A stretch of 64,000 bases of DNA from Leucobacter musarum subsp. musarum (GCF_001273845.1 NZ_JHBW01000088.1:1-64000), one strand, 5' to 3'; counted from the first letter of the stretch, positions 51,357-60,445 are shown. Made by a program: numbers and translations. Notes: a model not told the origin generated them from the letters alone.

Positions 51357-51393
51357 GCCAACCGGGAGCATACGACTTGCGCTCCCGGTTGGC
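51357..51393. terminator. Bidirectional hairpin terminator
   Basis: GCCAACCGGGAGC (51357-51369) and GCTCCCGGTTGGC (51381-51393) are perfectly complementary over 13 bases, between the convergent small gene and the rhamnosidase gene. Confidence 0.85.
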
Positions 51394-51408
51394 TTGCTCA
51401 ACGCGCGC

Positions 51409-54400
51409 CTAGTGGCGGCGGGCGCCCCGAGTGCGATGCAGTGCACCCAGGCCGGCGACGATGAGCACGAGTGCGAGCGCCCCGACTCCCCATACGGTGC
51501 TGCTGCCGGTGCGGCTCAAGGCATTGCCGCGATTCTCGCCGCCTGCTTCACCGGCGGTATCCGTTGCGGTGGAGTCAGGGCCATCCGCGCCGCTCACCGC
51601 ACCTGCGTCGGCAGCATTCGCATTGGCGCCGTCCGCATCGATGCCATCGGCGCCGGATCCGCCAGCGGCGGTGCCGTTCGAGCCTCCGGTGGCACCGGCT
51701 TCCGCACCGGTCGCCGCGCCGTCCGCGCCAGCTCCCGAGCCGTCAGCGCTCGTTGCGCCAGCTCCCGCGTTGCCGTCGGTCGAAGCGCCCGCGGCATCGG
51801 CGTCTGCGGTGGCCGCACTCTCTGATTCGGCTTCAGCGTCGTTCACCAGTGTCGGGGTGCACAGCGCAGTGAGATTCGTGTCCGCGAGTGCAGACTTCCC
51901 ATCATCAAGCGTGACGAGATGGCACCCTGCGGTCACCGAAGGTACGGTCACGTACCCTCCCGATTCTTCGACCTCGCGGGCGACGCCGTCCAGGTATACG
52001 GTCGTCGTGCCGGCCGGGGCTTGGATCGAGAGGTCGGCGCGCGTGTTGCCCGGCACCTGCGCGACCAGACGCATCGACGACGCGTCGTCAGTCGCGTGGC
52101 TGAAAGCGGCGCCGATGCTGCCCTTCACCGTCGGCACGGTGATGCGAGCGAAGTCGACGCCGCCCGGCGCTGGGCGTACAGAATACGTCGCGTACCCCGC
52201 ATCGATCGGCTTGATGCCGAAGAGCCCCGATGGAACGTGGAACGCAGGAGAGGCAGCCCACGGGTGCGAGTAGGTCAGATTCGACTTCTGCGACGGATCC
52301 CAGGCCTCCGCAGTTGACCCCGCACCGAGGGCGATCATGTTCATCCAGCTTGATGTACCCGTATCTGTGAGCTGCGCCACGGCGGCGTTATCGGCGCCGC
52401 CGTTGAAGAGGCCGGTGATCGAGAAGCCAGCGCAGTAGACACTGCACGCCATGCCCTTTGGCGCAACGTATTCGGCGACCCGCGACTGCTGATCGGCCTC
52501 GGGGATGCCGAAGGCGAGGGCGAATGCGCTCGCGTGCAGCGCGGAGTGGCCGGTCAGCGTGCCGTCGGCGGCCATGCCGTCGTCATACGCGCCAGTCTCG
52601 GCGTTGTACAGTCGCTCATTCATTGCGTCGCGCAGACGATCGGCCTGGGCCGTGTAGGCGGCTGCACGATCGTCGCGACCGATCTCCGCGGCCATCGCGG
52701 CCATGTCGCGCATCGCGCGATACGAGAGCGCGTTCACCACGGTGTTCACCTGCCGAAACTGGTACCCGTCACGCTGGCTCGTCGGCCAATCGACGATGTC
52801 GCAGTCGGTTTGGCTCGAGCAGCCGTTCGAGCCGCTCGTCTTGCGCACGAGCCCGGTGGCGTCGTCGATCCACTTCGTCGGCATCTTGGTTTCAAGATTG
52901 TCGAAGTAGGCCTCGACCTGCTCGGTGTCGCCCGTCTGGCGCCAGGCGTCGTGCACCGCGAGCACCACGTAGAACGGCCACTCCGTGGGCCACGTGCGGT
53001 TTGCCTCGAAATAGTTCATCGAGTAACGACCGAGTGAGAGATCGTCCATCAAGTAGAGCGTCGACATCAGCTGCAGATACGCGTCCGCCTCGTAGTTGGT
53101 GCGTTCACGGGTCCACGAGTCGGTGTAGAAGTTCACATTTAGCGACTCGATGGTGTTCTTCGAGAGCTTGTACACCTGGTTGAGGTTCGTATCCGACGAC
53201 ACGAAGGTCGAATCCTCGGCGTCGAACGGGTACACCAGCGCGAGCGCCGAGAGGTTCTCAAGAGTGACAGGTTCCGGCGCCCCGACGATCTCGACGTACC
53301 GGAACACGCGCATGCCCCACGTTTCCAGGGTCTGCTGCCCATCAGTGAGGGTGGCGACGTCTTGGTAGACGTTGCCGGTATTGAGCTGGTACTTGACGGA
53401 GTTTTCCGCCGAGGGCACCTCGCCGAATCTGATGTCGACCTTCGCGCCCGACACACCGTTCGCGATGTCGTAGCGCACGCCGCCGACCCAGGTGCGGCCG
53501 AAGTCGACGAAGTAGTTGCCGTTCCCCTTATCGACGATCGACACTGGTGCGGGAGTCTGTTCCACCACCTTCGCCATCGGCGTGGCCTGCAGGTCAGCGA
53601 AGGCCGCCGTGGGTACCGCCGTCGCCCAGCTCGAGTCGTCGAACCCGACCTCGGTGAAACCGTGGGGGTAGGCGCGCGCGTCCAAGTTCTCTTTCGGAGC
53701 CGAGAAGTACCCGGTGCCGATGCTGCCGGCTGCCGGGAAGGCGAGTGCACCGGGCATCGCCTTCCACGAGTCGTCTGAGCCGAAGACATCGGTGGAGCCG
53801 TCGGTGTACTCCACCCGCAACTGCGCAATGAAGCGTTGGCGGCTCGACCCGCTCGTGTAGGCGAGCGCCGACACCGCGTTCGCCTCGCCCGCGGTGACCA
53901 GTGAGGTGACGTCGAACCCGTCGTAGCGGTTCTCGGAGTGGATGCGATTGGTGGGGCCGAGCCCGACGAATGCGCCGTTCACGTAGGCCTTGTAGGCGTA
54001 CTGCAGGTGCGCGCGGAAGTCACCCGCGGTGGCGAAGAGCGTCGCCGAAGCGATCTCTTTCGCCGGGAGCGAGATCTCGGTGCGGAGGAACGCCCAGTCC
54101 GTCGAGACGCTGGCGTCGGTCGCGATGACGCAGGATTGGGCGGTGCCCACGATATAGGCACCGTTGTTCAGTGTGCCGCAGGGGAATGGATGCGTTGCAG
54201 AGAAATCGTTGGCCAATACAACGCCGCCGCCAGCGCGGGTGATCGTCATGTCGTGCACCCACCCGCTCTCGGAATTGCCGGTGCGGAATCCGACAGTACC
54301 GGCGGCGAAGTTTGAGAGGGTGCGCGTGTCGACCTGCACGCCGCCGATTGCGGTCGTCACCGTATTTCCAGTCGCCGAGATGCGAATGGCCGTCTGCTTG

Positions 54401-55611
54401 CCGGTCTGCAGCGTGCCGGACGGAAGAGTCACGGACGGCAGCGCAGTGAATGTTCCGTTGATGCGGGTGTGCGGCACGAGCGTGTTCGTGTCGGCGCGGA
54501 ATTGCCACATGTAGGCGTTCTGGTCACTCGCCGCGCGGAAGTACACGCCGAGCGCCGTGCGGTCGATGGTGATGTTCGCGTCGAGCGCGTAATCGGCCCA
54601 GGGGTCGGCGGGGAGTGCGCAATCGGTCGAATTGCCGACCTGGAGTACGCCGGCGGCAACGGTGCCGCAGCGGAACGGGTTAGCCCCGGTGAGTGGATCC
54701 GAGAAGAGCGCGGTGCCGTCGGCGCCGACGACCGAGAGGTGGGTCACTGAGCCGCTTTCGGACCGGCCGGTGCGGAACCCGATCGTGCCGGTGGCGTGGT
54801 CGGAGAGTTCGCGGCGGTCGACCTCGGTGCCGTTGATCGACGTGGTGATCGCGGATCCCGACGTTGAGATTGCGAGGGCGAACGGGACGCCCGTGCGCAC
54901 CGCATCCGCGGGCAGAGCGATCGGGTCGAGCTGCGTAAACGCTCCGCCGGTCCAGATGTGCGGACGCAGTTCGTTGGTATCGGCACGGAACTGCCACATG
55001 TAGCTTTCGCCGGTGCCGGTTGCGCGGAAGTACACCCCAAGAGCGGTCTGTGTCACCGTCACGTCAGCGGTGAGGGTGTAATCGGTCCACGGGTTCGGGG
55101 TCGACTCATCATCTGAGCCCGGAAGTTGATTCGAGGTCCAGATCGCTTGCGAGCCTTCCCACGCCGCCCCTGGTGCGGTTCCGAACCAGGTGACTTCCGA
55201 CCGTGCGGAGGCGATGCCGAGGCCATCGAACGTCTGTACCGTCCAGAAGTAGCGCTTGCCGGCTGCAAGCGCGGGGCCGGCGTACGGAACGCCGCTCTGC
55301 TCACTACTCTCGACACGCTCCGAATCCCACACGTCGCCGTCGCCGGCCTCGGCTGCCTGCTCGGAGGTGCTGACGAGCACGCGGTAGGCGCTCTGCTCGG
55401 CGCTCGGCACGTACCACGACAGCGCCGGTGATTCGAGATCATCAAGATCGGCCGGACGGTCGAGCCCGTTAATGCGTAGGCCGCTGGGGGCGGCTTCAGC
55501 CGCTTGGGCCGGCGCCACGGCGACCGCGCCGAAGCCCGAAACGGCCAGCACGGCGACGAGTGCCATGCCGATGAGTGCGGCGATACGCCGAGAGGTATGC
55601 AGAGGCTTCAT
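51409..55611 (-). CDS. Cell-wall-anchored alpha-L-rhamnosidase, GH78
   Basis: 1400 residues from ATG 55611. Signal peptide to AQA (~37); a fibronectin-III-like domain (~43-140); two tandem concanavalin/LamG-like modules (~170-335 and ~338-500), each with GVYFRA...YMWQFRADTN and IGFRTG/VGFRTG; GH78 N-terminal domains (DWAFLRTEISLPAKEI ~503; NYFVDFGRTWVGGVRYDI ~700); catalytic alpha-barrel (YTDSWTRERTNYEADAYLQ ~827); C-terminal beta domain; Ala/Gly/Asp linker; LSRTG sorting motif (~1365), hydrophobic segment, basic tail. It should cleave terminal L-rhamnose from glycans outside the cell. A LacI-type operator lies upstream. Confidence 0.92.
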   Translation of the reverse strand: MKPLHTSRRIAALIGMALVAVLAVSGFGAVAVAPAQAAEAAPSGLRINGLDRPADLDDLESPALSWYVPSAEQSAYRVLVSTSEQAAEAGDGDVWDSERVESSEQSGVPYAGPALAAGKRYFWTVQTFDGLGIASARSEVTWFGTAPGAAWEGSQAIWTSNQLPGSDDESTPNPWTDYTLTADVTVTQTALGVYFRATGTGESYMWQFRADTNELRPHIWTGGAFTQLDPIALPADAVRTGVPFALAISTSGSAITTSINGTEVDRRELSDHATGTIGFRTGRSESGSVTHLSVVGADGTALFSDPLTGANPFRCGTVAAGVLQVGNSTDCALPADPWADYALDANITIDRTALGVYFRAASDQNAYMWQFRADTNTLVPHTRINGTFTALPSVTLPSGTLQTGKQTAIRISATGNTVTTAIGGVQVDTRTLSNFAAGTVGFRTGNSESGWVHDMTITRAGGGVVLANDFSATHPFPCGTLNNGAYIVGTAQSCVIATDASVSTDWAFLRTEISLPAKEIASATLFATAGDFRAHLQYAYKAYVNGAFVGLGPTNRIHSENRYDGFDVTSLVTAGEANAVSALAYTSGSSRQRFIAQLRVEYTDGSTDVFGSDDSWKAMPGALAFPAAGSIGTGYFSAPKENLDARAYPHGFTEVGFDDSSWATAVPTAAFADLQATPMAKVVEQTPAPVSIVDKGNGNYFVDFGRTWVGGVRYDIANGVSGAKVDIRFGEVPSAENSVKYQLNTGNVYQDVATLTDGQQTLETWGMRVFRYVEIVGAPEPVTLENLSALALVYPFDAEDSTFVSSDTNLNQVYKLSKNTIESLNVNFYTDSWTRERTNYEADAYLQLMSTLYLMDDLSLGRYSMNYFEANRTWPTEWPFYVVLAVHDAWRQTGDTEQVEAYFDNLETKMPTKWIDDATGLVRKTSGSNGCSSQTDCDIVDWPTSQRDGYQFRQVNTVVNALSYRAMRDMAAMAAEIGRDDRAAAYTAQADRLRDAMNERLYNAETGAYDDGMAADGTLTGHSALHASAFALAFGIPEADQQSRVAEYVAPKGMACSVYCAGFSITGLFNGGADNAAVAQLTDTGTSSWMNMIALGAGSTAEAWDPSQKSNLTYSHPWAASPAFHVPSGLFGIKPIDAGYATYSVRPAPGGVDFARITVPTVKGSIGAAFSHATDDASSMRLVAQVPGNTRADLSIQAPAGTTTVYLDGVAREVEESGGYVTVPSVTAGCHLVTLDDGKSALADTNLTALCTPTLVNDAEAESESAATADADAAGASTDGNAGAGATSADGSGAGADGAATGAEAGATGGSNGTAAGGSGADGIDADGANANAADAGAVSGADGPDSTATDTAGEAGGENRGNALSRTGSSTVWGVGALALVLIVAGLGALHRTRGARRH

Positions 55612-55632
55612 TGTCTCTTCCCGTGGGGTCGC

Positions 55633-55675
55633 GTGTCGGCTGCCGACACTGCCCACGAGTATATGAAACGATTCA
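55633..55675. promoter_or_regulatory. Control region of the rhamnosidase gene, LacI-type operator
   Basis: TGAAACGATTCA (55664-55675) is a near-perfect palindrome with the central CG typical of LacI-family operators. GTGTCGGC-T-GCCGACAC (55633-55649) is a perfect 8-base inverted repeat in the leader. No LacI regulator is in the window. Confidence 0.55.
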
Positions 55676-55773
55676 ACCGGTTCGCAATGCTCTCGTCATC
55701 GTTCAGACGCATTCGCGTTATCGGCGTGGGGATGATGACCGGTGCGGAAATGCGCAACCGCCCCGCTCCGCTC

Positions 55774-55800
55774 CCATCCGAACCGGGCTCCGCTCCGAAG
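55774..55800 (+). promoter_or_regulatory. SigK-type promoter of dipZ
   Basis: CCATCC (55774-55779), 15 bases, CCGAAG (55795-55800), then AC. Same hexamers and spacing as at the fasciclin gene. The ribosome site AGGAGG starts 12 bases after it. Confidence 0.72.
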
Positions 55801-55824
55801 ACCTCTGCAACAGGAGGGCTTCTC

Positions 55825-57540
55825 ATGGATATTGTGCTCATCGGTCTGCTCGGCGGACTCATCACGGGTATCTCGCCGTGCATTCTTCCGGTGCTGCCGG
55901 TCATCTTCCTGACCGCGGGCACGCAGCCCACGGTCGCAGGCAAACTTCCCGAAGTGATTCAGGCGAAGCGCAGCAGACCCTTCTGGATCATCGCGGGGCT
56001 CGTGTTGAGCTTCTCTGTGGTGACGCTGCTCGGCTCGGTATTGCTCGGTCTGCTGAACATTCCGCAGAGCGCCATCCGCTGGGCGGGTGTTGCCGTGCTG
56101 CTGATCATCGGTGTCGGCATGCTCTTCCCGGGTTTCGAACAGATTCTCGAAAAGCCCTTCCAGCGTCTGCCGCGCCGCAAGGTCGGCGAGGGCGGCAACG
56201 GTTTCGGCATGGGTCTCGCGCTGGGCACGGTCTTTGTGCCGTGCGCGGGCCCGGTGCTCGCCGCCATCATCGTGGCCGGCGCCACCGGCCAGATCGGCCC
56301 CGAGACCGTGCTGCTCACGGTGTCGTTCGCCATCGGCGTCGCGGTGCCCCTGCTGGTTTTCGCACTCGCCGGCCGCAGCGTCGCGCAGCGCATCCGCGGC
56401 TTCCGTAAGCGCGAGCGCACCATCCGCATCGTCGGTGGTGTCGCGCTGATCGCGCTCGCAGTGGGCCTCGCGTTCAATGTGCCCCAGGCGCTGCAGCGAC
56501 TGCTCCCCGATTACACGGCCGGGTTCCAGAAAGATCTGGCCGAGAGCGACGCGGGCAAGAGCGCCTTGAACCTCGGCGGACTCGTCACCGACGAGAACCG
56601 CGACCTCGACAAGTGCACGAACGACGCGACCGAGCTCGAGTCGTGCGGCACCGCCCCTTCGATCAAGGGCATCGACGGTTGGCTCAATACTCCCAATGGT
56701 GAAGGCATCGACCTGAAGAGCCTCAAGGGCAAGGTCGTGCTGATCGACTTCTGGGCGTACTCCTGCATCAACTGCCAGCGCTCGATCCCTCACGTGGTCG
56801 CCTGGGACAAGGCATATGCCGACGCGGGGCTGCAGGTGATCGGCGTGCACTCTCCCGAGTACGCGTTCGAGAAGGATCGCAGCAACGTCGAGGCAGGGGC
56901 CAAAGACTTCGGCATTACGTACCCGGTGGCGATCGACAACAACCTGTCGACCTGGACCAACTACCGCAACCGCTATTGGCCCGCGCACTACCTCATCGAT
57001 GCCGAGGGCACGGTGCGACACATCTCGTTCGGTGAGGGCAACTACGAGACCACGGAGAAGCTCATCCGTGAGCTGCTGAAGGACGCGAATCCCGACGCGC
57101 AGCTCCCTGGCGAGACCGATGTCGAGGATGTGACGCCTGAGATCGGCAGCACCACTCCCGAAACCTTCCTCGGCTCGTCGAAGGATCGCAACTTCGCGGG
57201 TGACGAATACCGCGCGGGTGATGGCGACTTCACCTTCCCGAAGCAGCAGAAGGAAGACACCTTCGCGCTCGACGGCAAGTGGACGATCGAAACCCAGTAC
57301 GCCGAACCCACCACGGACTCCGGCAAGATCCGTCTCGAGTACCGCGGCCAGGAGGTGCGCGCGGTCATCGCGGGCAGCGGCACCATCGACGTCAAGGTGA
57401 AGGGCGGAGGCACCCGCTCGGTCGACATTGACGGCACCCCGCGCTCGTACCGACTCGTCGAGGCCGACGACCCCGACTCCGGCACCCTCGAGGTGCAGGT
57501 GCCGAAGGGCGTGCAGGTCTACTCGTTCACCTTCGGGTAA
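55825..57540 (+). CDS. dipZ: DipZ-like thiol-disulfide protein (CcdA + thioredoxin + C-terminal domain)
   Basis: 571 residues from ATG 55825, with CAGGAGGG upstream. N-terminal CcdA/DsbD membrane domain (1-~250; GISPCILPVLPVIFLTAG and LGTVFVPCAGPVLAAIIVAG hold the two membrane cysteines), an extracytoplasmic thioredoxin/TlpA domain (~275-435) with WAYSCINCQRS (~309-319), and a beta-rich C-terminal carbohydrate-binding-like domain (~470-571) as in mycobacterial DipZ. It passes electrons from the cytoplasm to envelope disulfides. Its SigK-type promoter and sigK-rskA immediately downstream repeat the mycobacterial regulon. Confidence 0.92.
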   Translation: MDIVLIGLLGGLITGISPCILPVLPVIFLTAGTQPTVAGKLPEVIQAKRSRPFWIIAGLVLSFSVVTLLGSVLLGLLNIPQSAIRWAGVAVLLIIGVGMLFPGFEQILEKPFQRLPRRKVGEGGNGFGMGLALGTVFVPCAGPVLAAIIVAGATGQIGPETVLLTVSFAIGVAVPLLVFALAGRSVAQRIRGFRKRERTIRIVGGVALIALAVGLAFNVPQALQRLLPDYTAGFQKDLAESDAGKSALNLGGLVTDENRDLDKCTNDATELESCGTAPSIKGIDGWLNTPNGEGIDLKSLKGKVVLIDFWAYSCINCQRSIPHVVAWDKAYADAGLQVIGVHSPEYAFEKDRSNVEAGAKDFGITYPVAIDNNLSTWTNYRNRYWPAHYLIDAEGTVRHISFGEGNYETTEKLIRELLKDANPDAQLPGETDVEDVTPEIGSTTPETFLGSSKDRNFAGDEYRAGDGDFTFPKQQKEDTFALDGKWTIETQYAEPTTDSGKIRLEYRGQEVRAVIAGSGTIDVKVKGGGTRSVDIDGTPRSYRLVEADDPDSGTLEVQVPKGVQVYSFTFG

Positions 57541-57617
57541 CCGAAACAACCCGGAAGATCGGCAGGATCATGCGACTCGCACGCAGCAAACGGACGCAGA
57601 ATGGAGGTGAATGGGGC

Positions 57618-58217
57618 ATGCTGGACACGATGGTCATCGATGGAATCGAAATAGCGGACGACGGCTCGACTGCCGACCCGGCTGACGTGGCGCTTGCGCG
57701 CGCGGCCCAGGGCGACCAGCGCGCATTCGCCGAGTTGTACGATCTGCTCTCTGCGCGAGTGTTCGGCCTCATCTTGCGAGTGCTCGTCGATCGGTCGCAG
57801 AGCGAGGAAGTGCTGCAGGAGGTCTTCTTGGAGGCCTGGCAGTCGGCAACCTCGTTTGATCCGGATCGTGGCCGGGCGCGCACGTGGCTGCTCACGATCG
57901 CGCACCGTCGGGCCGTGGATCGGGTGCGGGCCTCGCAGGCTTCGCGTCGGCGCGATCTCACGGTCGGGGTGCGCGATCTGGCCGAACCTCAGGCCGGGGT
58001 CGATGACGAGGTGGAGCTGATGATCGACGGCGCCCGTGCCGTGCAGGGGCTGAACGAGCTCCCTGAACCTCAGCGCCGCGCCATCGTACTCGCCTACTTC
58101 GGCGGGTACAGCCAGAGCGAAATCTCGGTGCTCCTCGGAGCCCCGCTCGGCACCATCAAAACAAGAATTCGAGACGGGCTCACCCGACTCAGGAAAGAAT
58201 TGGAGGCGACGCGATGA
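57618..58217 (+). CDS. sigK: ECF sigma factor SigK
   Basis: 199 residues from ATG 57618, with GGAGGTG 8 bases upstream. Region 2 (LARAAQGDQRAFAELYDLLSARVFGLILRVLVDRSQSEEVLQEVFLEAWQSATSFDPDRGRARTWLLTIAHRRAVDRVR) and region 4 (LPEPQRRAIVLAYFGGYSQSEISVLLGAPLGTIKTRIRDGLTRLRKEL) are complete. Assigned to SigK because it overlaps an RskA-type anti-sigma gene and follows dipZ, with a fasciclin gene nearby. The 77-base gap after dipZ has no promoter of its own type, so it may be read from the dipZ promoter, giving positive feedback. Confidence 0.9.
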   Translation: MLDTMVIDGIEIADDGSTADPADVALARAAQGDQRAFAELYDLLSARVFGLILRVLVDRSQSEEVLQEVFLEAWQSATSFDPDRGRARTWLLTIAHRRAVDRVRASQASRRRDLTVGVRDLAEPQAGVDDEVELMIDGARAVQGLNELPEPQRRAIVLAYFGGYSQSEISVLLGAPLGTIKTRIRDGLTRLRKELEATR

Positions 58218-59050
58218 ATGAGCAACTGTTCCGCGAGCTCTCCGCTGCTCGCGCCCTGCACGTGCTCTCCCCGGAAGAGGAGCAGACGTTCTCGGAGGCG
58301 TTGGCAGCGCACCCCGAGTGGCTGCCCGTCGCAGATGAAGATCGAGAGACGGTCGCCCGTCTCAGCGCGTCGATCGCAGAGGTCGCACCGCCGGCAGGCG
58401 CGCGCACTGCGATGCTCGATCTCATCGCACGCACTCCGCAGTTCGAAGCTCCCGAGCCCCCGTCCGCGCTGGGTGTGGCTGATCTCGCGCCGGTCGTTGA
58501 CGAGCCGGTTCGCGCACCCGAGCCCACCCTGCCCCCCGAATTGCTCGGAGCAGATGACGATCAGGATGACGCCGAAGAGTCGTTCACCCGCTCGCGTCGG
58601 CGCGCGGGCTGGTTTGGGCTGGCTGCTTCGGTTGCGGTGCTGTTGGCGATCGCCCTCGCGCTTCCGGTTACGGGCATGCTCGCTCCGAAAGATCCGGTGT
58701 CGATCGCGCTGCAGCAGGTGGAATCCTCGAACGACGCGCGCACCGAAACCGTTGCGCTTGCCGATGGCGGTCAGGCGACGCTGCACTGGTCGAATTCGTC
58801 GCAGCAGGCCGTGTTCGTTGCTGAGGGCATGCGCGCGGCGCCGGCCGACCGCGACTACGAGCTCTGGATCGTGCGCGGTGACGAGCCCATTTCGCTCGGG
58901 GTGATGCGCGCGAACAACGCAGGTGGCGCAGCGGTGCTGGCACAGGGCTTCGAGCCCGGCGATGCGCTCGCGGTCACCGTCGAAGATCGTGGTGGATCGC
59001 GCTCGGGCCTGCCGACCACCGACCCGATCGCGGTGATCGCCTCGGCCTGA
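58214..59050 (+). CDS. rskA: Anti-sigma-K factor RskA
   Basis: 278 residues, overlapping sigK by ATGA. Cytoplasmic anti-sigma domain (1-~135; LSAARALHVLSPEEEQTFSEALAAHPEWL), one transmembrane helix (~137-156), and an extracytoplasmic RskA domain (PVSIALQQVESSNDARTETVALADGGQATLHWSNSSQQAVFVAEGMRAAPADRDYELWIV...PGDALAVTVEDRGGS). It binds SigK at the membrane and releases it after regulated proteolysis. A 17-base-arm terminator follows. Confidence 0.92.
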   Translation: MNEQLFRELSAARALHVLSPEEEQTFSEALAAHPEWLPVADEDRETVARLSASIAEVAPPAGARTAMLDLIARTPQFEAPEPPSALGVADLAPVVDEPVRAPEPTLPPELLGADDDQDDAEESFTRSRRRAGWFGLAASVAVLLAIALALPVTGMLAPKDPVSIALQQVESSNDARTETVALADGGQATLHWSNSSQQAVFVAEGMRAAPADRDYELWIVRGDEPISLGVMRANNAGGAAVLAQGFEPGDALAVTVEDRGGSRSGLPTTDPIAVIASA

Positions 59051-59079
59051 CCCTGTCAGGCTCACACGCCACACGTCAT

Positions 59080-59121
59080 TCGGCCCCGGCTCGGATTCCA
59101 CTGGATCCGAGCCGGGGCCGA
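59080..59121 (+). terminator. Strong terminator after rskA
   Basis: A perfect 17-base inverted repeat (59080-59096 with 59105-59121, 8-base loop). Confidence 0.88.
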
Positions 59122-59190
59122 GTGCATTGCGCCCGCTGCTCGCCGACTGCCGAGGCGCGCTCGGCGCCGGGCCAGTGACGCAATGCAGTT

Positions 59191-59214
59191 TTATGAGTAC
59201 ACTCGTACTCATAA
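59191..59214. promoter_or_regulatory. Palindromic TetR operator
   Basis: TTATGAGTAC (59191-59200) and GTACTCATAA (59205-59214) are perfectly complementary 10-base arms over a 4-base spacer, 17 bases before the start of a membrane-protein/TetR gene pair. Confidence 0.8.
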
Positions 59215-59230
59215 ACGAGGGGAGTCGGGC

Positions 59231-59788
59231 ATGATCCTGGTGGCAATTGTGGGGTGCGAGGTCGCGTTCTGGGTGGCGATCCTCTTGGGGCTCGCGGCCC
59301 GGTACCTGCTGCGCCGACCGCGTCTGGGCGCCGCGCTCCTCCTGCTCGCGCCGGTCATCGATGCGGTGCTGTTGCTGCTGGTCGTGGTCGACCTGCTCGG
59401 CGGGGGCACGGCCTCCTGGCACCACGGCCTCGCAGCGATCTACATCGGCGTCTCCATCGCCTACGGCAAGCGCATGGTCGCCTGGGCCGACATCCGATTC
59501 AAGCAACGATTCGCGGGCGGCCCGGCTCCGGAACGGCTCTTCGGCGCGCGTTACGCGGCCAAGTGCTGGAAAGACGCGGGGCGCACGTTGATCGCCGTCG
59601 CCATCGCAGCGGCAATTCTGGGGGCGATCATCGCGGTGGTCGACGATGCCGCCCGCACTGCAGCCCTCTCCGGTTTCTTCCGCATCCTCGGAATCATCGT
59701 CGTGATCGAGTGCATCTGGGCAGTGAGCTACACGCTTTGGCCGAAGAAGCCCAGCGCGTCGCAGCACCCAGCAGAAGTGCGTGCCTGA
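59231..59788 (+). CDS. Integral membrane protein, unknown, coupled to a TetR regulator
   Basis: 185 residues from ATG 59231, with AGGGGAG upstream. About five helices (MILVAIVGCEVAFWVAILLGLAARYLL, LGAALLLLAPVIDAVLLLLVVVDLL, HGLAAIYIGVSIAYGKRM, TLIAVAIAAAILGAIIAVVDDA, GIIVVIECIWAVSYTLW). Proteins of this type are often found beside TetR genes in actinobacteria; function unknown. A TetR gene follows 2 bases later and a perfect palindrome precedes, so the pair is presumably autorepressed and induced by a ligand that the membrane protein deals with. Confidence 0.78.
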   Translation: MILVAIVGCEVAFWVAILLGLAARYLLRRPRLGAALLLLAPVIDAVLLLLVVVDLLGGGTASWHHGLAAIYIGVSIAYGKRMVAWADIRFKQRFAGGPAPERLFGARYAAKCWKDAGRTLIAVAIAAAILGAIIAVVDDAARTAALSGFFRILGIIVVIECIWAVSYTLWPKKPSASQHPAEVRA

Positions 59789-59790
59789 TC

Positions 59791-60384
59791 ATGCCGCGCA
59801 GAATCGATGCCGAGCTGCGCATTGAGCAGATCGGCGCAGCAGCGCTGCGCGTGCTCGAGCGCGACGGGTTGAGCGGGCTCTCGGTTCGCGGAGTCGCCAC
59901 CGAGGCGGCAATCGCTGCGGCCTCGCTGAGGCGTCTGTTTCCCAGTCAGCACGCATTGCGCGTGTATTGCCTGGAACGCATCGAAGCGCGTGCGACGGCG
60001 AGAATCGCGGCGCTCGACCTGGAAGGGCGGGAGCTCGCCGAGGGGGTCCTGGCGCAACTCCTGCCGCTCGACGACGTGCGCCGCGCAGAGCTGATCGCTC
60101 AAGTGCAGCTCGGCGTGCTCGCGCTGACGGATGACTCGCTGCGGCCCGCCGCGATCAGGCTCAGTGCGGGAGTCGATCGCGCCTGCGCCTCAGCCATTGA
60201 GATCATCGCGCACGCGGGAGAGCTGGGCGAGGGGCGCGATCCCTTGGCGGAAGCGCGGCGTCTGCGGGCGCTGCTCGACGGGCTCGCGATGCACGATCTG
60301 TGGGGCGGCAACGCCGAGACGTCGACGCAGACGCTGCAGATTCTCGCGCACCACTTCGACGAGCTCGCGCGGCCCGTGGGCTGA
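59791..60384 (+). CDS. TetR-family regulator
   Basis: 197 residues. HTH: AALRVLERDGLSGLSVRGVATEAAIAAASLRRLFPSQHALRVYCLERIEARA, with LRRLFPSQ replacing the usual LYHHF. The C-terminal domain (RRLRALLDGLAMHDLWGG) resembles TetR_C_6. Second gene of the two-gene unit behind the 10-base-arm palindrome. A terminator follows immediately. Confidence 0.85.
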   Translation: MPRRIDAELRIEQIGAAALRVLERDGLSGLSVRGVATEAAIAAASLRRLFPSQHALRVYCLERIEARATARIAALDLEGRELAEGVLAQLLPLDDVRRAELIAQVQLGVLALTDDSLRPAAIRLSAGVDRACASAIEIIAHAGELGEGRDPLAEARRLRALLDGLAMHDLWGGNAETSTQTLQILAHHFDELARPVG

Positions 60385-60389
60385 ACGCG

Positions 60390-60431
60390 AACGGCCCCGG
60401 CCGATTCCCAAGGAACCAGGTCGGGGCCGTT
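60390..60431. terminator. Bidirectional hairpin terminator
   Basis: AACGGCCCCG (60390-60399) and CGGGGCCGTT (60422-60431) pair perfectly, with extra inner pairs, between the convergent TetR and CNNM-type genes. Confidence 0.82.
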
Positions 60432-60445
60432 GGCGTGCCTGGAGG

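Noticed and set aside
55696..57549. 617-codon minus-strand frame opposite dipZ
   Set aside because: Composition is typical of an antisense high-GC shadow; dipZ has all domain motifs and a good ribosome site.
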